From Heliopora coerulea (lineage: Eukaryota; Cnidaria; Anthozoa; Scleralcyonacea; Helioporidae), in the NCBI GenBank assembly GCA_030142905.1, contig JASJOG010000027.1:992001-1056000 (forward strand): a stretch of 64,000 nt of DNA. Reading direction: 5' to 3'. Shown here one piece after another: positions 58,301-64,000 of this stretch. Both the position numbers and the translations under genes were made by a program. Each line of letters starts with the position of its first letter. Within the stretch, counting starts at the first letter, position 1. The notes beneath the pieces are model-generated. The model was given only the letters and a program-made list of their open reading frames with translations. It did not search any database and was not told the origin of the DNA.

Positions 58301-60212
58301 GTGCATTCGTATTGTAGTAGGAGGTATACATGTATTACAGCCTATGAACATTTCGGTGGATTGTTTGCTTGAAGCGATTGTGAAGATATGCCGTATATTG
58401 ATGTCTAATTAGTATACGTTGCTAGTATACGCCTTAGGAAAACAGATCACTGTTGATTGATTAATCAGGAGATCATTTCCCCCCTCATTTACATCGATTT
58501 CCTGATTTACTACAACAATTCCACCGCAGGCATTAAATTGAGCTTAATTGTCTTGACATAAACGTAAGTGTCTTGGAAGATCACGCTGAATACTTTGAAT
58601 AGCGGTAAGTTTCGGAAATTAACCCTCCTGAGCTTTTCAAATAGAAAGAATGTCGGACATAGAGCGATACCAACTCAACATCCCGCAGCGAATAACTGGG
58701 CTCCAAATCACCAAAACATACGGATGGCCTCCCACGATAACAAATCCCTTTTGTACGAGTTTCAATAAGAATGATGTATCTCCTTTTGCTCACTGTTTTC
58801 AAAATCAATCCGACACGGTCGACGTTTAATGGACTTTCCCCCCAACAAAAGTTGGACATTAAAACAAACTTCGCGCTCACATTACCATTAAAACCATTCA
58901 TGAAATGATCCCACAATAGCAACTGAACCCTTACCTTTTTCTTCATTCTCATGCTTCCGCTTCGTGCTAAAGAGCCGGATTTTAAATAAGTTTCATCTAC
59001 TTGCACTCTTCCACCGTCGAGTCCACTTCTCACTGTTAGTTCGGCCAATTCAGGAACAGGAACAACTTTCAAACGAACCTCACTGTCTGAGGAAGCGACA
59101 AGTTCGACTATCTTCTCCCGGCTCAAATTCTCTACATTAAATCCGTTTACTTCCAATAATTTGTCACCTGGTAGCAAATTTGTAGACGTAGCTTCTCCCA
59201 ACGGTTCTGCTAAATATATTTCCTGATTGTCCGATGTGTATGAACGGCGCAAAGCAAAGCCAAATCCACCGTTTGGCTGACGCGGAAGATTGCAAATACG
59301 TGGAAGACCTTCGACGGCTGGGTTAACAGCTGGTAAAGCCAGCGAAACTCCCTTAACATCAAGAGATCTTTCGGTTGGAGATACAACCTCAGGCTGACTG
59401 GGTTTTGAACTGCTTTTTCGAGCTGGCGCTACAACCAGTGAGGAACTGTACGATTTGCCAGAGGATGAAGAAGTAGATTTGTTGGACGACGAAGCTTTAG
59501 GAGGCTGACGATTGTTTCTCATTTCTTCGTCAACGCCATCTGTGCTTTCGGACATAACGGATGAAACTTTAGTTGGTTTAATCTCAATATGTTGCACACG
59601 AGAAACGGCTGTCATTTTTTCTTGTTTTGGTTTTGTGTCATCTGAAGACTGGCGGTCGTAAGAAGGCCGTCCATTTACACTGCCGTAAGCAGCGGGTGAC
59701 GACGGTCTCTGCAATTCAAGTGCTCGAGTTTTAACCTTCTCGTGTCCTTCCTGTGGTTTCAGAGAACTGCCATCATCTCCACTTCGCCCCGAGTCTTTAA
59801 AATCGGAACCATTTCGAAGGTTTCCGGACGGTTTTTGAGGTTTCGTCACTTGCTCTTGCGGTGCAGAAAGTTTTTCAAAAGCACTAATACGATTTAACAC
59901 TGATTGTTCGGCTGTGGTATTAAACTCCTCGGCTTTACCTTCTCCATTTGGATACTTTTGCTGGGCTGTATCGCTTAAATCATAACTCCTCCTGTCGTGT
60001 TTCCTTAAACTGTGAAATAAACCATGCTTTTCTCTCTTGGTAATTCCTTGAGTACCGTCAATGGCTCTGGAGCCAGCTATAATTCCGGCCATCTCACGTC
60101 CAGAAAGGGTTCGCTCAGCTCTTGCTTTACGATCCTTTTCACGTTTCCGTTTCTCTTCTTTCTTCTCCTTGCCATCTTTGTCCTTTTCAGACTTCTTTTT
60201 GAAGTTAAACAT
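25241..60212 (-). CDS. MYO18A: Unconventional myosin-XVIII (MYO18A-type) with N-terminal PDZ domain, 38 coding exons, 2082 aa
   Basis: All exons read on the minus strand with GT..AG introns and continuous phase, from ATG 60212 to the stop at 25241 (6249 nt; human MYO18A is about 2050 aa). Order: Lys/Glu-rich N-terminus, PDZ (303-388), myosin motor, two IQ-like segments (about 1250-1300), a long coiled coil (about 1303-1985) and an acidic Ser-rich tail. The motor has the class-XVIII features: P-loop GPSGSGKS (592-599), switch I NHNASRF (643-649) in place of the usual NSSRFG, and switch II LDSAGF (890-895) without the usual Glu. Vertebrate MYO18A lacks meaningful ATPase activity and works as an actin-binding scaffold, partly at the Golgi; weak or absent ATPase is therefore inferred. 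Introns carry a pogo element, three hairpin elements, SINEs and MITEs, yet every splice site and frame stays intact. Exon lists follow in the block entries. Confidence 0.95.
26371..26540. repeat. Large imperfect palindrome in a MYO18A intron
   Basis: Arms of about 75-80 bases (GTCAGAGAAAGAAAC / GTTTCTTTCTCTGAC at the centre, then AAGGCCC.TT.., GACTGATCGCAAG, GGTAACTGC outward). A related single arm (AAAGGTTGGTAGACTGC..., TGGCCCTTTGTCAGTGA) lies at about 39448-39525. It is a foldback-type dispersed repeat without coding sequence. Confidence 0.75.
26600..26700. repeat. CAAA-rich simple repeat
   Basis: Runs of ACAAACAAAC with CAGACAAAC variants. Low-complexity intronic sequence. Confidence 0.8.
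28192..28252. repeat. (CAT)n(TAT)n microsatellite
   Basis: About 12 units of CAT followed by about 8 of TAT. Intronic. Confidence 0.95.
28607..30038 (-). pseudogene. Pogo transposase, inactivated by one frameshift and one in-frame stop
   Basis: Piece 1 (30038 to about 29690) starts with a Brinker-like helix-turn-helix ([20 protein letters not shown], then [16 protein letters not shown]), followed by a CENP-B-type helix-turn-helix ([17 protein letters not shown]). A frameshift near 29685-29695 leads into piece 2 (29680-29216), which has [14 protein letters not shown] and the first catalytic Asp in [14 protein letters not shown] at 29216-29218 interrupts the frame at FANG-stop-MNEE; related transposases have Trp here, so a TGG to TGA change is likely. 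Piece 3 (29215-28607), in the same frame, holds the second Asp ([10 protein letters not shown]) and the third ([12 protein letters not shown]) and an acidic C-terminus. The catalytic set is D,D,D, so a pogo/Tigger-group enzyme is a confident call. As it stands it cannot be made as one protein. Confidence 0.88.
30233..30676 (+). CDS. HIRAN-like domain protein carried by the pogo element
   Basis: The plus-strand ORF is open from about 30179; the first ATG in frame is 30233, giving 147 aa. Residues around [20 protein letters not shown], then [20 protein letters not shown] and [10 protein letters not shown] fit the HIRAN fold (an entry strand, N..D.YA(I/V).V, then (I/V)GH(V/M)P). A helical tail follows ([20 protein letters not shown]). 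HIRAN domains, as in HLTF, bind 3' DNA ends and occur fused to helicases or nucleases; a stand-alone copy inside a transposon could help end recognition or repair, which is inference. It is divergent from the transposase with less than 200 bases between starts, suggesting a shared bidirectional promoter. The frame is intact although the transposase is broken. Confidence 0.7.
   Translation: MARSCPLSLIPVSFTTVIRGHHVYKASWSPTLGESLTCRKDERNEANEHDEYAIGTYLDDNQLVGHMPMELSFLVYTFLRAHLDNNVQVKVTGTRTLENGLVVPASFQARTTNLAMAKRFEGEICRLRELYSHMEIKIETLRRRVSL
30712..30717 (+). terminator. Poly(A) signal after the HIRAN-like ORF
   Basis: AATAAA stands 36 bases after the stop codon and inside the transposon, as expected if the ORF is a self-contained transposon gene. 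Confidence 0.45.
30925..31018. repeat. TATA-rich satellite-like repeat
   Basis: Repeats of ATATATCATATATAAT directly beside the right end of the pogo element. Confidence 0.9.
32022..32344. mobile_element. hAT-like MITE fragment
   Basis: The left edge reads CAGGTGCGTAGTTAACCC and the right edge, inverted, reads CAGCGGCGTAGGTTATGGG, matching the CAG.GGCGTAG ends of short hAT elements. A run of 14 G (about 32278-32291) lies inside. In the intron between exons 32 and 33. Confidence 0.45.
33010..33481. mobile_element. Pogo-type MITE with repeated GTGTCCGTCTTAG motifs
   Basis: Ends read inward as TACAGTGAACTCCC(C/T)CT followed by A(A)GACGGACACC or TAACGGACACC, with TA at each border. GTGTCCGTCTT(A/G)GAG occurs several times near both ends, probably as transposase-binding sites. 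No ORF of note. In the intron between exons 31 and 32. Confidence 0.75.
34630..34885 (-). repeat. tRNA-derived SINE
   Basis: On the minus strand a tRNA-like head has an A-box-like TGGTGGCACAATGGTAG and a B-box-like GGTTTGATTCC. A body of about 180 bases follows, including GGGCACTCCGGTTTCCTCA, a core resembling one known from widespread invertebrate and fish SINEs. It lies just upstream of exon 29. Confidence 0.65.
36305..36971. mobile_element. Non-autonomous DNA transposon with GACGGCAA-rich ends
   Basis: Ends read inward as CAGCCCTCGAAATTT. Several inverted and direct copies of TCGACGGCAA(TTTTTT) and TTGCCGCCG lie just inside both ends. TAGCAG flanks each side as a short direct repeat. About 670 bases and no transposase. 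In the intron between exons 26 and 27. Confidence 0.7.
37467..37724 (-). mobile_element. Tailed foldback (hairpin) element, copy 2 (inverted)
   Basis: Arms of about 95-100 bases carry the family core (TCAAGATATGAGTTAAAATCAAGA) around a GACGTCTTTAT centre. The one-sided tail is on the left, so the copy is reversed; inverted it reads AGTTGTCGGCTGGTTCTGG. Flanks are ACTGATATTCTT (37455-37466) and ACTGATGTTCTT (37725-37736), an 11/12 match. In the intron between exons 25 and 26. Confidence 0.78.
40110..40215 (-). repeat. tRNA-derived SINE, family 1 copy A
   Basis: 40140-40215 on the minus strand folds as a tRNA: GAGTCC / GGGACTC acceptor, TAGCTCAATGGTTAGAGC D arm, GGGTTCAATTCCC T arm. The anticodon arm is weak (one mismatch; loop CCGGCGA would give GGC), so it is not a working tRNA. 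After it comes AGAAAGTTTTTCTGAG, a small hairpin also found in copy B at 50732-50824. Confidence 0.65.
40838..40900 (-). repeat. SINE fragment, GTTGCATTT family
   Basis: Inverted, it reads GGGTTCGATTCCACTCTGG and then TAGTTGCATTTTTT, parallel to the copies near 7100, 44765 and 44886. Confidence 0.45.
43475..44499 (-). other. MYO18A: MYO18A exons 17-18: converter end and IQ-like neck
   Basis: Exons 44371-44499 and 43475-43564. The first gives [12 protein letters not shown] (motor end) and [16 protein letters not shown], an IQ-type light-chain site. The second gives [26 protein letters not shown], a weaker second IQ followed by the WEWWRL that precedes the coiled coil in class II and XVIII myosins. 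The two exons flank a purine-rich simple repeat of about 600 bases. Confidence 0.9.
43690..44300. repeat. Purine-rich (GA)n / (GGGA)n simple-repeat tract
   Basis: About 600 bases with nearly all purines on the plus strand, including (GTGT), (GAGA) and GGGGAGAGG blocks. Long ORFs on both strands (for example 43840-44247 minus) are artefacts of low complexity. It fills the intron between exons 17 and 18 of MYO18A. Confidence 0.95.
44765..44975. repeat. Two SINE fragments head to head
   Basis: A minus copy at 44765-44832 (inverted GCAGGTTCGATTCCCAATTG) faces a plus copy at 44886-44975 (GTAGCTTAGTTGGCAGAGC and GCAGGTTCAATTCCCAGC, then AGTTGCATTTTTCC). The plus copy keeps both A-box- and B-box-like sequence. 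Confidence 0.55.
46360..46600. repeat. ATAACCTATG tandem repeat and expanded TTAA-MITE copy
   Basis: A short tandem (ATAACCTATGA, about 46360-46410) is followed at about 46448-46597 by a member of the TTAA element family. Its internal GCGTTAGCCAGAGTAAAATCAACCT unit is repeated two to three times, making it longer than the standard 100 bases. It ends AGGGTTAA. Confidence 0.6.
48135..48265. repeat. GACA/GATA simple repeat
   Basis: Interrupted CAGACAGATAGATAGG blocks; minus-strand ORFs here are repeat artefacts. Confidence 0.85.
49448..49714 (+). mobile_element. Tailed foldback (hairpin) element, copy 3
   Basis: Arms carry GAAAAACAATGACATCTTGAA with AACCCAAGA..TGAGT, around an inner palindrome TTTACAATAAAGTCGAAATA. 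The tail AAATTGTCTGCTGGCACCAG follows the right arm. Flanks ATACTACATAAT (about 49436) and ATACAACATAAC (about 49715) match at 10 of 12. In the intron between exons 9 and 10. Confidence 0.75.
50255..50610. repeat. GAAGT/AGTGA pentanucleotide minisatellite
   Basis: Long runs of GAAGTGAAGTAAAGTGAAGT with GTGTA variants. The minus strand reads as a Leu/His/Phe/Thr/Ser repeat ORF (50217-50765) that I reject as a gene. Confidence 0.9.
50732..50824 (+). repeat. tRNA-derived SINE, family 1 copy B
   Basis: TAGCTCTATGGTTAAAGCAT, CACCGGTCATCAGAAGGT and GGGTTCGATCCCCGTC match copy A at 40140-40215, followed by the same hairpin (TCAGAAATTGTTTTTCTGAG). It begins about 120 bases after the minisatellite. 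Confidence 0.65.
52180..52400. repeat. AT-rich / (TA)n repeat
   Basis: About 220 bases of almost pure A and T including a (TA)n run of about 40 bases. It ends only about 25 bases before the donor of exon 6 at 52422. Confidence 0.9.
53314..53416 (+). mobile_element. TTAA-flanked ~100-bp MITE
   Basis: Starts TTAACTCATTAAGGGGC and ends GCCCCTTAATGCGTTAA; inside are AATAAAGTCGTTTGGCG and AGAGTAAAATACTGAAGTGC as in the copies at 6.6-6.85 kb. In the intron between exons 4 and 5. Confidence 0.7.
53470..53660. repeat. Dispersed repeat shared with 12590-12840
   Basis: Same order of blocks as at 12.6 kb (AATTCATGAGGA, CCGTGTCGTGTC, CCTCGGCTTAG, CTTTCTTCGTGAATTAGCG, GATCCGATAAAGCAATCCTG). Confidence 0.6.
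55797..55975. repeat. Palindromic foldback element
   Basis: Arms of about 65 bases (GTTTCAAACAC..., GTGTTCTTCCTCTGATTTCTAGATAC against GTATCTAGAAATCATAGGAAGAACAC..., GTGTTTGAAA) with a loop of about 45 bases. In the intron between exons 2 and 3; no coding sequence. Confidence 0.75.
57370..57570 (+). mobile_element. Tailed foldback element, copy 4 (old, diverged)
   Basis: ACAAGCTCCAAAAAATAACATCTTG on the left pairs loosely with CAAGATATTATGTTTTCAAGCTTG on the right. The tail GAAGCTGTTGGCTGGTAAAGG resembles that of the other copies. AATGTTGTC flanks both sides (57359-57367 and 57571-57579). In the intron between exons 1 and 2. Confidence 0.5.
58935..60212 (-). other. MYO18A: MYO18A exon 1: KE-rich N-terminus and PDZ domain
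   Basis: One exon of 426 codons ending at a donor AAG/gtaagg. Residues 1-34 are a Lys/Glu-rich stretch like that of the alpha isoform of MYO18A. Residues 40-300 are low-complexity, Ser- and Pro-rich. Residues 303-388 form the PDZ domain (carboxylate-binding loop region [37 protein letters not shown]). In vertebrates the KE and PDZ region marks the long isoform and directs it to the Golgi and cytoskeleton. Whether a shorter isoform starting inside the gene exists cannot be seen here. Confidence 0.93.
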
Positions 60213-60500
60213 GATAGGTCTGCGCTGTTAGAGACCCGTTTATCGTACACAAAGTTAAAGAGACTCACTGCAATTTGAATACTTGTTTATGGAGATTCAG
60301 TCACGCGCGGTGATTTCAAACCACGCATCTTATGCATGTTTGGCATAGTTCGCGGGATGTCCCCCCGGGATTAGTCATAAAAGCTAACCAAAAAACAAGT
60401 GGCGCGAAAATGGGCGGAGGTGGTAACTCGGAGAATAAATACAAGCATACCGCAAATCAAGCAAGCGTTTAAGCGAACCGAATGACCCAGGTAGTTTTAC
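60213..60500 (-). promoter_or_regulatory. Likely MYO18A promoter region
   Basis: The 290 bases upstream of the ATG are locally GC- and CpG-rich compared with their surroundings. They contain GGCGCGAAA at about 60401-60409 (an E2F-type site, TTTCGCGCC on the gene strand) beside GGGCGG at about 60412 (Sp1-type). There is no obvious TATA box. Motif evidence only. Confidence 0.35.
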
Positions 60501-61740
60501 AGAGTATTGTACAATGCACACTTAGCGTAAAATATCCAGGAAATATCAGGAAATGTCATCCCCCTTTTCAGAAATTTCTGATTGTAAATTTGTAGTAGGG
60601 GAATTCCCAATGACATTTAATATTTGGACTGAAAATGTACCTCTGGGATGGTGTTTCCCAAGGTGAGAGGACCAACTATTAACTATGGTGGTATCTTTTC
60701 ACCATCATTTAGAGCTGGGGTCTCTGTGTTCGTGCATGGAACGTTTTAATTATACATTCCAGATGACTAAATTTTGCAACAAAGTTAACTGAATATATTT
60801 TATGGTAAGATGTCAGTAGCAGGTACCAAACAAAGAGTTTAATTCAAAAGATCTATTCCTGACCTTGAGTACTTCAAATTATATTGTTTCCATGTAAACC
60901 CTCTTGTGACCTCTCGAAAATTCGGTCTTAATTACTATCAACAATTGTCCAGTATGTATCAACATGAATTTTTTCATGGATGGATTGATGAGGGGCAGTG
61001 GAACAAATTGCCTCTTTATCAAAAGACTTTTTTTCAATGCTATATGGGAATATGAATTTTGCTCAAAGTATTTTTCATTAGATTTCTGGCTGCAAATGTT
61101 TTTGTCCAAGAACATTAGCCTTTGTCAGCAGGGAACATATCAGTATTGGGAGTTCTATAGAGCATGTATTTAGAAATAAAAACTAAGAACAGCAAATCAT
61201 ATACTTTCTCTGGTAATACAAGGAAAACATTTTATAGCCTGACATCTGGTACTCTCCCTAGTTTTCTTTTCCAGTCCGGGTGCCCCCATTTTTCAACCAT
61301 TTTTGTTTTCCCCATTTTTCAGTTATGCCAAAGCATGCATGGTATACACCATGGGGTAACCGGATCTTGCAGTCCACAAGTATGGGAAAGGAAAGTGCAC
61401 TTATTCCCCTGCTTAATAAAAAAAATTCATAAACATTTTTTGACTTTCACACAAAACTGTGTAATGCAGATAAACTTACACACCTTTGGGCTGCTAGATC
61501 TGCCACTTCTCATCTCTCCAATGCTCAGAAGTAGCACATTTTCTTGGCTCTCTAAGCACCCTTGTGGAAAAAGTTTCTTAATTCATGGCAGTGGAAACAC
61601 TCTGATAAAACATGTTCTTTGACAAATATTGGAATACACAATTTTCTGAATTTTCATAACCAACAGGAAGGGCCACTTGCTTCCAGTTTGGTAACTGAAC
61701 TTCTGGTCAGAATGAAATTTCTAACAAGCAATTTGAGAGT

Positions 61741-61820
61741 TAGTCAACCCATTAATGGGCAAGGGTGCACTTTAGTATTTTACTCATCCAACAGATGAAC
61801 CCTGCCCATTAATGAGTTAT
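61741..61820 (-). mobile_element. TTAA-type MITE, shortened reversed copy
   Basis: CAACCCATTAATGGGCAAGGGTGCAC...TAGTATTTTACTCATC...TGCCCATTAATGAGTTA. The inner motif is the reverse of AGTAAAATACTGAAGTGCACC of the plus copies. Confidence 0.55.
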
Positions 61821-63765
61821 ACTGTCAATCCTTTCCAGACACCATCCCTCAAGAGGACATTTAGGCATTAGGCAGAAGAAAATTCTGTAGATGACCAAAA
61901 CAACTCTTTTGTATAGCACTTTATGACAACAGGTGCATTTGGATTTAAGCTACAAATAAATATGCAGGCTTGGGTATATAAAAGTGCACTTCCTCTAATT
62001 TGTCTATGGATCCACAGTAAAAACTCCATAGACCTCACTGGGATCATAATGGAAAGATGGTTTGAAAAGACTCTTTGTTTCCAAATCAGTTCTTTTTGGA
62101 GTCTCCCCTAAGGAAAGAATTAGTTCTGCTTTCTCATAAGAGATAGGACTGTAATGCTTAGTGCTGCCCTAGTTGACTTTAAATGTTTTATCCAAGCTTC
62201 AGAATCTTCCTAACAGGTCATAAATAACAACAAAAGCGTAAGGGACAGCTATGTCCAGGCTTGAGTTTAAACAGATCATTCTTCTCAAGATAAGTTAAGG
62301 TTTGAAAAAAATAATCTTGATATAAATAAAACCACTCAACAGTCTACTGGTTTCCAAGGTTATACACATTGACCATGTAAGAAAATTGTCACCATGAAGG
62401 CATGCTACAAATTCAAGTACACCTTCAGGGTGATGGAAATAACTGGTGATAAATGAACATTACTAAATATAACATTTTAAGAGACTTTGGAATGTTGTGG
62501 GTATGATGATTCAACCATACAATGGGGTTATGTAACAGAAATTTTACTTACAAATTAACCTGAATATTTCTACAATGCAATCCAGCTTAACTATTTTCTG
62601 TCTGGACACCTCTCTTTAATGAGGAAAACTGTCTGGTCATAGACAGAATAAGATGAGTCACTAGTCTGAATCTCAATTTCAAAGGCCAGATCATCTAATC
62701 AGTGATGTTATAGGTTCAATGACCAGCTCAAATGCATCAGCCAAGAATCCATGCTTAACAAACATTCAAAATATGTCAGTAATAAAATTTCAGTCACTTT
62801 CTCTCTCTGAGCCTTGTACTGAAGTTAAAGTTTATCACATCAAAAACAAGTTGTGTAAATCCATGCAAGTGGCAGTTAATGAATAATAGCCACAATCTGT
62901 TTGGTGGCTTCTAGTTTGTAAATGTTCAGTTTGAATGAGTTCATTAATTATGACAGAAATTGACCAATAATCCTAATAAACCTTTCCCCTTGTCAGGTAT
63001 TACTTCAGAGTTTTGTGCCAGCCAGTGCTATGTAGAGTGATGTTTAAAAGTGAAAGATGTTATATTGAAGGATACATCAACAAGGGAAAGCATTACAGAG
63101 TTCACTGGATTTGTGCTCTACATGCTTTAAAATCTTGCATCTCTCAGTACCTGAGACATCTTAGTTCCTAAATGTCTGTTTCATTTAGTGCCTAGTTTAG
63201 AAATATATTTACAGTTCTGTTCAGTGTGAGTTTGATTGTGTTAATGTCAATCTACACAGTATGATTTGTGTATGATTGTTTGCTACATTTGAATCGTGTA
63301 GTAGGGCCTTCAAAGAGCCATTCCTTCTTCCCTGCAATTCACATGAAAATGGTGATGTCACTGCATTTGTTTTTAGCAAACCCTTCAAATCTCTGTACAG
63401 CTGCACACAAATCCTCACTGGTGCAAATTATGACCACTGAGAAGCCACACTTTCATCAAAAATGCCCTGTATGCTGAATTACAAAAAATGTTATGGGTCA
63501 ACATACTCCAACACATCAGGGATCACTGAATTGTTCTTTTCCATAATGTCTTTCTGCATAGAAGCAGTTGAATACAGGGGACAGCATGGTTGTAAAATGA
63601 AGAATTTCTTGACAAAGTGTCTCCGATGTGATGTAATATTTAATAAAAAATATATTCTGATTGTCAATTTCTATCTAAAAAGGGAAGAAAATTATATCAT
63701 CAAAAAATCAGGTTAAAATGAACACCTGGAACAATACAATACATGCAACTGAACAAAAGAGAGCT

Positions 63766-63874
63766 TTAACCCATTAACTCTTTTCATTCCATACCCAACT
63801 TTTTGATTTTATTCTGGCTAATGCCAGATGATTTTGCTCTTTAACAGAAGACATCTTGGACCAGAAAGGGTTAA
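63766..63874 (-). mobile_element. TTAA-type MITE, reversed copy
   Basis: Starts TTAACCCATTAACTC and ends AAAGGGTTAA, with TTATTCTGGCTAATGCCAGATGATTTTGC inside, the reverse of the AAAATC.TCTGGCGTTAGCCAGA core at 46.5 kb. Confidence 0.6.
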
Positions 63875-64000
63875 GAGGTAAAGGCTTAAAGTCTTGAACC
63901 AAACTTTGTCTGATCCAAAGCTTCAATTTTTAATATTCTGATGCAAATATCACTTTACAAAATCTGGTTCAGTTTGACCCAAGGAAATCTGAACATTCTA

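Larger units (their letters stand above)
60501..64000. other. AT-rich region right of MYO18A, no recognisable gene
   Basis: ORFs up to 152 codons exist (61164-61622) but show no family motif and no convincing splice frame. A minus-strand stretch near 63305-63350 (acceptor-like AATTGCAG, then KEWLFEGPTTRF if read) could be an exon or 3' UTR of a neighbour gene beyond the right edge; I cannot support it. Two reversed TTAA-MITE copies lie here. Confidence 0.5.

Noticed and set aside
61164..61622. 152-codon plus ORF right of MYO18A
   Set aside because: No motif, AT-driven composition and no neighbouring exon signals that form a gene.

Overview
This is a stretch of animal nuclear genome, most likely from an invertebrate and plausibly an anthozoan cnidarian such as a stony coral. 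The evidence is genes split into many short exons with GT..AG introns, metazoan-specific families (PDZ-bearing myosin XVIII, AUTS2/fibrosin, CTTNBP2/FILIP), an AT-leaning base composition, and introns full of short DNA transposons, foldback elements and tRNA-derived SINEs. The taxonomic guess is inference; no rRNA or mitochondrial marker is present.

Layout, left to right. (1) About 960-1148, minus: the first coding exon of an AUTS2/fibrosin-like gene that runs off the left edge. (2) 3466-7549, plus: a complete four-exon VPS37 gene (ESCRT-I subunit, 204 aa). (3) 7.8-10.6 kb: intergenic, with a Harbinger-like MITE and a decayed 108-bp tandem repeat. (4) 10638-11471, minus: a single-exon RING/TRAF-zinc-finger protein (277 aa). 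(5) 11.5-18.2 kb: intergenic, with hairpins, hAT-like debris, one orphan exon-like ORF at 17.3 kb and a TCCA/TCCGT minisatellite. (6) 18299-21774, minus: three exons of a short protein with the CTTNBP2/FILIP N-terminal domain. (7) 25241-60212, minus: a complete unconventional myosin-XVIII (MYO18A-type) gene, which I could assemble into 38 phase-consistent coding exons (6249 nt, 2082 aa). (8) 60.2-64 kb: the myosin promoter region and then AT-rich sequence without a recognisable gene.

The myosin gene occupies more than half of the window and its introns host most of the mobile DNA. The largest insertion (28347-30878) is a pogo-type Tc1/mariner element with 26-bp perfect terminal repeats and a TA target duplication. 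It carries a transposase broken by one frameshift and one stop, and next to it a divergently transcribed, intact ORF with a HIRAN-like domain. A second notable group is four long hairpin elements (16.7, 37.5, 49.5 and 57.4 kb) that share arms, a one-sided conserved tail and roughly 9-12-bp target duplications. Short TTAA-flanked elements, pogo-type MITEs, SINEs and simple repeats fill much of the rest.

The genes do not form an operon or an obvious pathway. VPS37 serves endosomal sorting, MYO18A is a cytoskeletal and Golgi-linked motor-like scaffold, the CTTNBP2-like protein is probably cytoskeletal, and the RING protein is probably an E3 ligase. Exon boundaries were set by reading GT/AG sites and codon phase by eye and may be off by a base or two.
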